DNA of 58,088 nucleotides, taken from the NCBI GenBank assembly GCA_016285345.1, contig JAEEQN010000016.1:1-58088 (forward strand), read 5' to 3'. The stretch comes from Victivallales bacterium (lineage in GTDB: Bacteria > Verrucomicrobiota > Lentisphaeria > Victivallales > UBA1829). The notes under the pieces are model-generated. The model searched no databases. It was not told the origin of the DNA and saw only the letters and a program-made list of their open reading frames with translations. Shown here one piece after another: positions 1-7,514 of the stretch (positions are counted from its first letter, which is position 1; every line of letters begins with the position of its first letter). Made by a program: the position numbers and the translations under genes.

Positions 1-357
1 CAACTGTCATTTTGTTCATTGTTTCGTTCCTTTCAAATTGTTGTTGGTTGGAATGGTATTTTGTATGGAACACCATCACAGATGTCCTCTATCATTCCAT
101 TAAGAACGTCCCTTTTCCGGGAAATCTACATGGAAAAACGATTTTTTTGAAAAAAACGGCCTCTTTCTCTCATTCTCACAGCAAAATGCCCGTGTTGAAT
201 GCCGGAGATTTCGTCAATTTTACCGCATATTCTCGAAAATACGGTTGAAATTCCGTCCGGGGAATGTATATTAGTCGATGTTCTCAACAAACGGGCTGGC
301 TTCCGAATGTTAGGTGACCTCGGAAGAAGCTCAAAACCACAGCAAGGAGTTCATACT
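1..357. other. Leader region upstream of the esterase gene
   Basis: No convincing gene is visible in this stretch. A short open frame at 12-248 has no ribosome binding site and no recognisable protein character. The right part carries the esterase promoter (245-272) and an untranslated leader of about 80 bases ending in a good Shine-Dalgarno, CAAGGAG, before the ATG at 358. Confidence 0.6.
245..272 (+). promoter_or_regulatory. Sigma70-type promoter of the esterase gene
   Basis: TTGAAA at 245-250, 16-base spacer, TATATT at 267-272. It matches the promoter pattern repeated throughout the window and lies about 85 bases before the ATG. Confidence 0.7.
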
Positions 358-1665
358 ATGAAACTCGGTTATTTCCTCGGTTGTTCCGTTGCACTCGCGT
401 TCGCTCTCACTGCGATCGCACAGGCTCCCGCTCCCGCACAGGGTCAGGGACAAGGTCAGCGTCCCGCCATGGGACAGGGCCAGCGTCCGGGCCAGGGCGG
501 TCAGCGTCAGGGCGGTCAGCGCAACGGCGGCAGCCCGTTCGGAGCCGGCGGCTTCGGGGGCGGCAGTCGTGTGGAACCGCTTCCGGAAGGTTTCGTCCCC
601 TCCGAAACGACCATCTTCAATTCCCAGTATCCCGCCGTGAATCCGAAGACGCGCGAGGCCATCTACAAAGTGAACGCCCCCGGCGCGCAGAAAGTCACGA
701 TCACGCAGGAAGGCAAAGTCTACAACATGGAAAAGGCCTCCGACGGACGCTGGACCGTCAAGACCGATCCGCTGGTCGTCGGCTTCCACTATTATTCCTA
801 CAACGTCGACGGCAACACGTTCTTCGATCCGGGCACGGAAGCGTATTTCGGCGGCAACTTCGAACAGTCCGGCATCGAGATCCCGGAAGACGAAAAGGAA
901 GCGGCCTACTACCACTTCGACAAGAACGTCCCGCACGGCCAGGTCCGCCGCTGCGATTACTGGTCCGAGATCAACGGCGTTCCGCGCGTCTGCCACGTCT
1001 ACACGCCCGCCGAATATGAGACCCATCCCGAAAAGCGTTACCCGGTCCTCCTCCTCCTGCACGGCTGGGGAGAAGACGAAAACGGCTGGACCAATCAGGG
1101 AAAGACCAACTACATCATGGACAACCTGATTGCGGCGGGCAAGGCCGTTCCGATGATCATCGTCATGGACTGCGGCGACCTGAAGACCAACTCCTACTTC
1201 AAGAAGCCCGGCCAGGGCGGCCGCGGCGGCAACGTCAATGACATCTTCGTCAAGGAACTCCTTCCGTTCATCGACGCCAACTTCCGCACGCTCCCCGGAC
1301 GCGAGAACCGCGCCATGGCGGGTCTTTCCCGCGGCGGCATGCAGACCTGGAGCACCGTCACGTCCAACCTCGACAAGTTCTCCTGGATCGGCAGCTTCAG
1401 CGGACTCTCCGTGAACGGCGCGATCGACCAGGCGTTCAACGGCGCGTTCAAGACCGCGAAGGAAGATGCATCCAAGAACATCAACCACATCTTCATCGGC
1501 CTCGGCTCCGAGGAGCGTCCCGAGAATGCGAAGCGCGTCGCGGATGCCTTCAACGAATTCGGCATCAAGACCACGTTCTTCGTGTCCGAGGGAACCGCCC
1601 ACGAGTGGCTGACCTGGCGCCGCTGCCTCCGCGAATTCGCTCCGATCGTCTTCAACAAGAAGTGA
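358..1665 (+). CDS. Secreted CE1-type carbohydrate esterase (feruloyl/acetyl esterase-like)
   Basis: A 435-residue alpha/beta-hydrolase of the esterase D / CE1 type, expected to cleave acyl or feruloyl esters from plant polysaccharides outside the cytoplasm. The start at 358 gives a clear signal peptide (about residues 1-22, ending AIAQA) after CAAGGAG. Residues 25-70 are a Gly/Gln/Arg-rich low-complexity linker. Residues 75-170 look like the immunoglobulin-like (E-set/CBM48) domain often found before such esterases. The catalytic half shows LLLLHGWGED near 231, the nucleophile elbow GLSRGG with Ser324, and the likely catalytic His415 in AHEW. The gene is monocistronic, with its own promoter and a strong terminator. 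The exact ester substrate cannot be read from the sequence; GH115 and GH3 genes in the window fit a xylan setting. Confidence 0.85.
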   Translation: MKLGYFLGCSVALAFALTAIAQAPAPAQGQGQGQRPAMGQGQRPGQGGQRQGGQRNGGSPFGAGGFGGGSRVEPLPEGFVPSETTIFNSQYPAVNPKTREAIYKVNAPGAQKVTITQEGKVYNMEKASDGRWTVKTDPLVVGFHYYSYNVDGNTFFDPGTEAYFGGNFEQSGIEIPEDEKEAAYYHFDKNVPHGQVRRCDYWSEINGVPRVCHVYTPAEYETHPEKRYPVLLLLHGWGEDENGWTNQGKTNYIMDNLIAAGKAVPMIIVMDCGDLKTNSYFKKPGQGGRGGNVNDIFVKELLPFIDANFRTLPGRENRAMAGLSRGGMQTWSTVTSNLDKFSWIGSFSGLSVNGAIDQAFNGAFKTAKEDASKNINHIFIGLGSEERPENAKRVADAFNEFGIKTTFFVSEGTAHEWLTWRRCLREFAPIVFNKK

Positions 1666-1694
1666 TCGGCCTTTCCAATTCGTATAGTATTATC

Positions 1695-1733
1695 CGGGAC
1701 CGGAGTCCATACGGGATTCCGGTCCCGTTTTTT
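1695..1733 (+). terminator. Rho-independent terminator of the esterase gene
   Basis: Perfect 9-bp stem CGGGACCGG (1695-1703) with CCGGTCCCG (1719-1727), followed by six T. Confidence 0.9.
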
Positions 1734-1753
1734 CATCTGTTATCAGGAAAAAC

Positions 1754-1787
1754 AAAAAAGCCTGCGAAATCGCTGGACTTCACAGGC
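1754..1787 (-). terminator. Minus-strand terminator in an apparently gene-free stretch
   Basis: Read on the minus strand, GCCTGTGAA (1787-1779) pairs with TTCGCAGGC (1768-1760), including one G-T wobble, and runs into TTTTTT (1759-1754). The nearest intact minus-strand gene ends at 2405, over 600 bases upstream, so this may be the terminator of a lost gene or RNA. Confidence 0.65.
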
Positions 1788-2404
1788 GTTTAAAACAAAA
1801 TGGTGGAGGCTAAGATGAATTCTTAGCGCAACCTCTCTTTTTGAACTCATAATTGCCGAAAGCCGATTTAGGGAGACCTAAGAAATCGAACGGCTCATAA
1901 CAAGTGACTTACGGCTGTTTTTTTGTTATCGCGCGGAAAAGCATTTTTCGTCATCCAAGGTTACGCTTTTTCAGCGCTTCTTTCATCGCATATCCAAGTC
2001 GTTGATTTTGCTATCTTTTGAGCGTAAGTCTAAACAAGCCTCCAAAAGCATCCATGTTTCAGCCCGTTTAGCTTTCCGGAAATAGCAAGTCAACTATTTT
2101 CATTCAGATAACCGATAGACAACTCATAGATCATCTGAGTCTTGGTGTTTGAACCGTTCCCCATCCTTTATAGCGCTTTCAGCTTTGTTTGATGAATGAC
2201 CGAAAGGCCGTTCTAATTGTAGCTCAAGCATTGAAACGCATTAGCATAGGACAGCCCCCCCCCAAAAAAAGAAAGGTACCCTGAAGGAATGAAAGCAGAA
2301 AGAGAAAAACCACAAATGCCTTCCTAACTCCCACTTCTATGCTGGAGAACAAAGTCATGACATCCGCAAGGTGAAAACTCCAGAAGTTTTATACAGATCC
2401 TTGA
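1788..2404 (-). pseudogene. Decayed AT-rich stretch with remnants of minus-strand reading frames
   Basis: No intact gene is visible. On the minus strand there are protein-like runs in different frames, broken by stops. One run near 2085-1985 translates through AETWMLLEACLDL, and another near 2230-2130 through ERPFGHSSNKAESAIKDGE. This looks like a gene decayed by frameshifts; I do not recognise the family. A G9 tract followed by other homopolymers (minus strand, plus coordinates 2255-2270) lies at the upstream end. A 7-1+4-7 inverted repeat, GCTAAGA/TCTTAGC (1809-1827), sits at the downstream end beside the orphan terminator. Confidence 0.35.
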
Positions 2405-3721
2405 TTATTTATTTTTCCAATAATCATAATCATTTTTTACCGAAACGGGTACAGAATCGGCAACGACAAGTTTTGCGGCTTTAGAAAACTGTTGTTCCGC
2501 TAATGCTCCCACAATTTTTGGTCTCTCTCCATTTTTTTTGAAAATTGAAAACATTTCTTTAATTTCTTGTGGAGAGAAATTGCGTATAATAGACTCGTAT
2601 ATACCCTCAGCTGAGTTTGCTACACCATATCCATTTCCTAGATAGCAAGATACTACCGTTTCCACCAATTGAGGCTTTGTCGAGTTTGGGACTTCAGTAT
2701 TTAAGACTAAATGCATTAGTTGTTCTGCAAAGGGTTTTTCATTGTAAAAATTATTCAACTCCAAATGTGCTACCCACAAACGCTGCAAGGCATTTGATAT
2801 TATAGAATGTCTTTCTGCTTCTGATAACAAATGCAATAGACCAATATGTGTAAAGAAAGAACGTGAAGCATTGTGTCTTTTGGTATCACCATTTGCGATA
2901 TACTCTGAATGTTTGTTGAGTAGATTTGATATAACTTTGTTTGAAAAAAAGGAAACAGAATCTTTACATATCTGTATTGCATTGCCCCGGGCTGATTCAT
3001 TTGATGTCGGATCACAATATATCCCATGTAGAATAGGGAAAATAAGCTGGCGTTGCGCGTCACACGTTGTCTTAAGTCGCCTTATCCATTCCGCTTTTTG
3101 CTCCTCTGAAAAGATATCAGCTTTTACCGCATGAATACATTCGTTAATATCTATGCCATGAAGATCATTTTGAGCATCAGACCCTAAAACGTACCTTACG
3201 CATCGGTTTAGGAAAGCAATAAATTCAACACCATTTATTATACCTATAGGAGGATGTGCAGCTGAAAAGTTGTTACGAATGTTGCGACATTGGTCTAAGA
3301 AGAAAAAAGCATCTTCCGAAATGATATTTAACTTTAAGGTTAAATCCAGAAGTTCAGAATCTTGCATATCATTTAACTTGGATTCTGAAAAGTCTTTTTC
3401 AAGAATTTGTGCAATAAAGGGAAGGCCAAATGATTCTATTTTTTGTCGCAGAAAAATGATTGTTGCATTCCATACATAATTAATTCCACTATCAAACAAA
3501 CCACAACTAACTGCAACACACATGCGAGCAAGCAACTCGTTACGCCGGCATAAAGGTATTTTTTCGATTTCTTGTGGCAATGCACCCCACGCATAAGCTA
3601 TTTCACAATTAGTCGTTAGTATGGTGCGTGGAGCATGAAAAGAAGATGTAATATCGGAAATAGCATTTTCTGTATAATCAATTATTTGTGGAAGACGAAA
3701 AGGTGATGTTGCTTTTTCCAT
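2405..3721 (-). CDS. Unrecognised 438-aa protein with HEPN-like R-N-x5-H motif; last gene of a three-gene cassette
   Basis: A soluble, largely helical 438-residue protein with no signal peptide or membrane segment. The notable feature is RNNFSAAH at about residues 151-158, preceded by a helix (FFFLDQC). An Arg-Asn followed by four to six residues and His at this kind of position is the active-site signature of HEPN ribonucleases, which act in toxin-antitoxin, abortive infection and CRISPR systems. The rest I do not recognise; the C-terminal 200 residues look like an all-helical scaffold. The start follows AGGAGACATAAAA, and the gene begins 2 bases after the upstream stop, so the pair is probably translationally coupled. 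Base composition is much more AT-rich than the flanking housekeeping genes, which suggests horizontal transfer. The HEPN assignment rests on the motif alone; a chance match is possible. Confidence 0.7.
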   Translation of the reverse strand: MEKATSPFRLPQIIDYTENAISDITSSFHAPRTILTTNCEIAYAWGALPQEIEKIPLCRRNELLARMCVAVSCGLFDSGINYVWNATIIFLRQKIESFGLPFIAQILEKDFSESKLNDMQDSELLDLTLKLNIISEDAFFFLDQCRNIRNNFSAAHPPIGIINGVEFIAFLNRCVRYVLGSDAQNDLHGIDINECIHAVKADIFSEEQKAEWIRRLKTTCDAQRQLIFPILHGIYCDPTSNESARGNAIQICKDSVSFFSNKVISNLLNKHSEYIANGDTKRHNASRSFFTHIGLLHLLSEAERHSIISNALQRLWVAHLELNNFYNEKPFAEQLMHLVLNTEVPNSTKPQLVETVVSCYLGNGYGVANSAEGIYESIIRNFSPQEIKEMFSIFKKNGERPKIVGALAEQQFSKAAKLVVADSVPVSVKNDYDYWKNK

Positions 3722-3723
3722 TT

Positions 3724-4602
3724 TTATGTCTCCTGATATAGGTCATTCAGGTCTGATATTTTTCTAAAAAGCTCTAGATTATATATTTGAGGATGAAATA
3801 AATCAACTAATTGCGACCTTGTCGCTTTTATGGTTTGATTATTACGATCATAACCTTTCGAGTCTTCATCTACCACAATAGAAAAATGAGATATTTCTTT
3901 GAGTTCCTGCCGACCTCCTACATAATTAAAGCCTGCAATAGCTCGGCAAATATGATCACTGAAATGTCCAACCGTTGAACCGCTAATATACATAGCGAAC
4001 CAAAGATGTGAAGAAGAATTGTTGCATAAAACAGCACCAAAACGCCAATCAGTGTATGTTCGATTCTTTTCCAAAGAAAAGTTTCTGTTTTGTTTTGAAT
4101 TGTTAAGGATATGATCATTAAGGACATTGTTAACACGAGTTGAAAAACGTTGCCATTGGGAATCTTCGTTTTGAAAAAAAGTTTGTGCTCCATAAATTGA
4201 ATTCAAGGCAGCATTTTCAAAAAAAGCGAGATCATAGATGTATGCAGACAACAATTTAATATCTGTTGTGCTTTTGAAAAAGAAACAATAACCTGCTTGG
4301 TCTTTTTCTGTTGTCTTTATGCCGTAATGTTGAGATATTTCATTCAAGTAAATTGTACTCTCTTTGTTTTCTTTTATTTCATGTTCTGACATCAGTTTGC
4401 AAATCCACATTCCATCAGAAATAATAAAACGATTATCTCGTTTGGTTAAATAAACTGAAATAGTATTTCCAAGCATGGTCGAAAAAGGTGTAATAATTTC
4501 CAACGTCGCACCACGAAGTTTATAACTCCATAGAGAAGAAAAATCATCCCTTATTTCGCAAAAAACTGACTCTGCACGGTTTTGATCAATAGGCTTATTC
4601 AT
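3724..4602 (-). CDS. DUF1828-like protein; middle gene of the cassette
   Basis: A 292-residue soluble protein. The N-terminal 90 residues (LRGATLEIITPFSTMLGN, then KRDNRFIISDGMWICKLM) resemble the DUF1828 domain, found on mobile elements and often with a DUF1829 C-terminal half; its function is not established. The C-terminal 180 residues have mixed alpha/beta character and no catalytic motif I can name. The start at 4602 lies inside the end of the upstream gene (8-base overlap) after AAGGAGAATC, and the stop lies 2 bases before the next gene. That is a strict operon arrangement, typical of toxin-antitoxin or defence modules. Composition is AT-rich like its neighbours. The family call is from motif memory and is moderate. 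Confidence 0.65.
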   Translation of the reverse strand: MNKPIDQNRAESVFCEIRDDFSSLWSYKLRGATLEIITPFSTMLGNTISVYLTKRDNRFIISDGMWICKLMSEHEIKENKESTIYLNEISQHYGIKTTEKDQAGYCFFFKSTTDIKLLSAYIYDLAFFENAALNSIYGAQTFFQNEDSQWQRFSTRVNNVLNDHILNNSKQNRNFSLEKNRTYTDWRFGAVLCNNSSSHLWFAMYISGSTVGHFSDHICRAIAGFNYVGGRQELKEISHFSIVVDEDSKGYDRNNQTIKATRSQLVDLFHPQIYNLELFRKISDLNDLYQET

Positions 4603-5155
4603 GGAAAGATTCTCCTTCTAAAGGATCAACGTCTGTTTCTGGAGGCAACAGCTGTCCAGAAACGACTATCTCCGGGGATTTTTTAAATAATATATTTTCT
4701 TCTTGAAAGAAATATGAAAGTGCAAGTTCAGAACAGTTCAAGAAGATTTGTTCATTTTTATTTAAGATATCGGTTTTATAGGCAATTTCAATTCCTTCTT
4801 TCGTAAAGATGTGAAAATGGGGCGTTTTTACTACGCGTTCAAGAAGAGGTATATCAAGCAAATTGAAATGGGGTAATCCAGTTGAATCAAATCGAAAACA
4901 AGGACGACGCATGAGGTTTTCATCTATAATCTTGAACTGAAAATCATTCTTGACATTAACATTTGCTTCTACGACTAAAAGTAAAGCAGAGGAGGTTGTA
5001 CAATGTAATGGGGTAAAACCAATAGCTCGTCCTTTATGATTGCCTCTCTCTTCTAAGAGGATAGTTGTTGAGTTAATTGTTTTCTCTGTGTCTTTTAAGG
5101 AGGAATAATATGGGAAATGATCACGCACCTCTTTTTGAATATAATGTTTTGCCAT
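4595..5155 (-). CDS. Unrecognised 186-aa protein; first gene of the cassette
   Basis: A 186-residue soluble protein opening the three-gene operon. It has no signal peptide and no membrane segment. I do not recognise it with confidence; it may belong to one of the DUF families (such as DUF6978) that accompany small accessory operons, but that is a guess. Acidic residues cluster in the last 20 positions (PPETDVDPLEGESFHE). The start at 5155 follows GGAGACACTATAAC. A consensus promoter whose spacer is a perfect palindrome lies about 75 bases upstream. As the first gene in the cassette it is a reasonable candidate for the regulator or antitoxin, but no DNA-binding helix is obvious. Confidence 0.65.
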   Translation of the reverse strand: MAKHYIQKEVRDHFPYYSSLKDTEKTINSTTILLEERGNHKGRAIGFTPLHCTTSSALLLVVEANVNVKNDFQFKIIDENLMRRPCFRFDSTGLPHFNLLDIPLLERVVKTPHFHIFTKEGIEIAYKTDILNKNEQIFLNCSELALSYFFQEENILFKKSPEIVVSGQLLPPETDVDPLEGESFHE

Positions 5156-5237
5156 GTTATAGTGTCTCCATCAAAAAGCCAAAAGTTGCACAGTCAACCC
5201 CATTGTTCGCGAAACAGGGCAAGTAATTGTGTGCAAT

Positions 5238-5266
5238 AATATAACAAAGACTCTTTGTATTTTCAA
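5238..5266 (-). promoter_or_regulatory. Cassette promoter with palindromic operator in its spacer
   Basis: On the minus strand, TTGAAA (5266-5261) and TATATT (5243-5238) are separated by exactly 17 bases. The spacer holds a perfect odd palindrome, ACAAAGA-C-TCTTTGT on the plus strand (5244-5258), with 7-base arms around one centre base. A repressor bound there would block polymerase directly. This layout is typical of autoregulated toxin-antitoxin and defence operons. The promoter is seen in the sequence; operator function is inferred. Confidence 0.7.
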
Positions 5267-5357
5267 GCGAAACCATGTTTTTTTCTTGGTTTTATAGTAG
5301 GATAGCCCCCCAGGATATGTGGTGTGCGGGGGGTGAGCCTTACGTTTTTTCAACATC

Positions 5358-6134
5358 CTACCTTACGTCTTTCTTGCGAAACAAAATGCAACCCAAAGCT
5401 GACCAAACAGAAATCATCAGAAGATTAATAAAGAATCCACGAACTGGATGCCAGACTTCCCAAGCAGAAAGCTGCGCAGCTTGTCCACACGGATTAGCAT
5501 CATGGAGTATCCCATATATTATCCTTTTTATTCCTCCAGTGTAATGAGGATTCAGCACTCCATCTTTGTATTCCTGTTGTACCAAAACTGCATTTGTATG
5601 CATACATAAAAAGAGCATTCCAAAAGCAAGCCCCATACATACTATAACAGCATGAGTTTTATTGCCGCAAAGTATTGAGATGACTGAAAACATACAGCCT
5701 GTGGACAGACACATCCCAATACCCCATAGGAAATACAAAATCAAATCTGCATTATTTACATTGTTTTCAAAGAAAAAGCGACCAACACCTGCTGAAAAAG
5801 CAGTAACTGTACAATAGACAGTAACGCAAGCAACACTATTTACTATTATCTGAGAAAGAACCAACGTGCTACGACGATCTGTTACCAATAACTTATTCCG
5901 GATAAAACCATCACTGAAATCCGTGCCAACAAAAACGCTGACAAATGCGGCCATTGTGACTCCATACATACTTATCGGCAGAAAGATGACACGGCTTAAC
6001 GGTACCGTATAATCCATAGCAGTGGCCTGAATGAACATAAAAACTGCGGAAAACAAAAGCATCACGATAAGAGATATGCGGAAAGCAATGCTGTTCCGAA
6101 GTCGCATAAAATCCGCTTTCAGATTATTGATCAT
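5358..6134 (-). CDS. ABC-2 type transporter permease (lantibiotic-immunity/BcrB-like)
   Basis: A 258-residue integral membrane protein with about six hydrophobic segments (near 18-40, 55-75, 95-125, 135-160, 170-190, 225-250). It is the size of the BcrB/LanG-type permeases that work with a BcrA-like ATPase to export peptides or drugs or to protect against bacteriocins. Its start overlaps the ATPase stop by 4 bases (ATGA), so the two are coupled. A C6/G6 hairpin lies just downstream at 5305-5334 without a T run. Sequence character and composition are closer to low-GC Firmicutes than to the surrounding genes, which suggests transfer. No sensor kinase, response regulator or bacteriocin gene is nearby, so the substrate is unknown. 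Confidence 0.8.
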   Translation of the reverse strand: MINNLKADFMRLRNSIAFRISLIVMLLFSAVFMFIQATAMDYTVPLSRVIFLPISMYGVTMAAFVSVFVGTDFSDGFIRNKLLVTDRRSTLVLSQIIVNSVACVTVYCTVTAFSAGVGRFFFENNVNNADLILYFLWGIGMCLSTGCMFSVISILCGNKTHAVIVCMGLAFGMLFLCMHTNAVLVQQEYKDGVLNPHYTGGIKRIIYGILHDANPCGQAAQLSAWEVWHPVRGFFINLLMISVWSALGCILFRKKDVR

Positions 6135-7042
6135 CGTTCCTCATCTCCCACCAAAGATAAGAAAAAACTCTCCAAACTTTGATTCCTTTCTTGCACAGAC
6201 AGTATTTCGCAGTTTTCTTTTGCCAGAGCAAGAGCCAGTTCTGTGATGTTCGGTTTTGCGTATATATCGCATTCGGCATTGTCGATCACTTTATATTCAA
6301 GCCTCATATCGTCTAGCACGCCTGACAGCACTGTCGTATCTGTCACGGACAATCTTACACATTTTTGGCAGGCAGAATCAAGTTCATCCGAGCTCATCTC
6401 CTTGATTATTTTTCCTTTGTCAATAAAACCGTAATGAGTGGCAAGCTTTGAAAGTTCATCAAGGATATGCGAAGAAATTAACACTGTGATCTTTCGTTCC
6501 TGATTCAGTCGAAGTATTAGCTCGCGGATTTCTACGATACCCTGAGGGTCAAGCCCGTTTGTCGGTTCGTCCAGAATTAGAAAATCTGGATTCCCACAGA
6601 GTGCCATTGCAATGCCAAGCCGTTGTTTCATCCCAAGAGAAAAGTGTTTTGCCTTTTTCTTTCCGGTATCGTTAAGTCGAGCAAGTTTCAAAAGGTCATC
6701 TGTGTCATCATAGGAGGACAACCCAAGAATGGTATACTGCATCTTTATATTATCTACAGCATTCATATCCCCGTAAAACGACGGGGTTTCTACGACAGCA
6801 CTCATACGACGACGAGTTCTGGCTATTGTCCCGTCCGAGTTTTTTGTTCCGTAGAGTGTGTAATCACCACTTGTCGGATAATGCAGACCACAGATCAGTC
6901 GAATCAATGTCGTTTTACCTGCACCGTTCTTTCCGACGAAGCCATAGATCGATCCCTTTGGTACGTTCATCGTGACCCCGTTCAGGGCGTGGAATGAACG
7001 GTATGTCTTGCAAAGAGCATTTGTTTTCAGAACAAACTCCAT
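6131..7042 (-). CDS. ABC transporter ATP-binding protein (BcrA/LanF-like)
   Basis: A 303-residue ATPase with one nucleotide-binding domain: Walker A GKNGAGKTT near residue 37, signature FSLGMKQR near 134, Walker B LILDEPTNGLD near 157, and a switch His in SSHILDEL. A C-terminal 80-residue extension is typical of the bacitracin/lantibiotic exporter subfamily. I prefer the ATG at 7042 (MEFVLKTN) over an ATG 42 bases upstream because conserved ABC sequence begins right there and GGAAAGGAAA lies ahead of it. It pairs with the downstream permease. A promoter lies about 100 bases upstream at 7141-7168. AT-rich like the neighbouring cassette, it may have arrived on the same element. Confidence 0.88.
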   Translation of the reverse strand: MEFVLKTNALCKTYRSFHALNGVTMNVPKGSIYGFVGKNGAGKTTLIRLICGLHYPTSGDYTLYGTKNSDGTIARTRRRMSAVVETPSFYGDMNAVDNIKMQYTILGLSSYDDTDDLLKLARLNDTGKKKAKHFSLGMKQRLGIAMALCGNPDFLILDEPTNGLDPQGIVEIRELILRLNQERKITVLISSHILDELSKLATHYGFIDKGKIIKEMSSDELDSACQKCVRLSVTDTTVLSGVLDDMRLEYKVIDNAECDIYAKPNITELALALAKENCEILSVQERNQSLESFFLSLVGDEER

Positions 7043-7140
7043 GAGTTTAACACATTTCCTTTCCAAAAACAGTTTATAACCCAACTCTGCTTAGGATGGG
7101 ATTGCCCTTATGACAGGATAGGCTTCATTAATTCATGGAT

Positions 7141-7168
7141 ACTATAGCAGACTTTGAACAGAAGTCAA
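7141..7168 (-). promoter_or_regulatory. Promoter of the ABC exporter pair
   Basis: On the minus strand, TTGACT (7168-7163), 16-base spacer, TATAGT (7146-7141). An interrupted inverted repeat AGACTT/AAGTCT with 12 bases between the arms overlaps the spacer and could be a regulator site. Confidence 0.6.
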
Positions 7169-7436
7169 GTCTTTTTTCGAATAAAGGTATTATGCAGTTC
7201 TGACTGTGATTCCTGTTTATTTCAACAAAAGGCATACTCAGGAAGAAACACAGATGCTGAACGATCTATTGATTTGTGGCACGATTGGTGATATAAGTAA
7301 TTCCCAGCGAGTCTCTCTGAAAGCTGACGAAAGATACCGCCGTCGACGAACGGGAATCCGACACCCCATGGCTTGAGGCATCTTTGATACTGGATGACTG
7401 TAGCGACTTTTTTTTGTAAAAAAACGAGTGAATGGC
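7169..7436. other. Gene-free transition from AT-rich to host-like sequence
   Basis: I see no gene here. A minus-strand open frame reaches in from the DUF4143 gene but has no start signal and overlaps the promoter of the next gene. The stretch marks the right edge of the AT-rich accessory region. Confidence 0.5.
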
Positions 7437-7465
7437 TTGAAAAAATGTGGATTCGATGGTATATT
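7437..7465 (+). promoter_or_regulatory. Promoter of the DUF4143 ATPase gene
   Basis: TTGAAA (7437-7442), 17-base spacer, TATATT (7460-7465), about 50 bases before the ATG. Confidence 0.75.
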
Positions 7466-7514
7466 TGAGAAATTCTGAATCAGATTCAAGATTTCGCATT
7501 TTGAGGAGAAAACC

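Noticed and set aside
12-248. 78-codon open frame at the left edge
   Set aside because: No ribosome binding site, low-complexity translation, and it overlaps the esterase promoter.
1801-2043. tmRNA-like element on the minus strand: GGAGGCT at one end and AGCCTCC followed by ACCA at the other, with a terminator behind it
   Set aside because: The 7-base ends could pair like an acceptor stem, but there is no tag reading frame, no proper T arm, and no conserved tmRNA 5' sequence. The 5' end also falls inside a protein-like decayed frame, so the match is probably chance.
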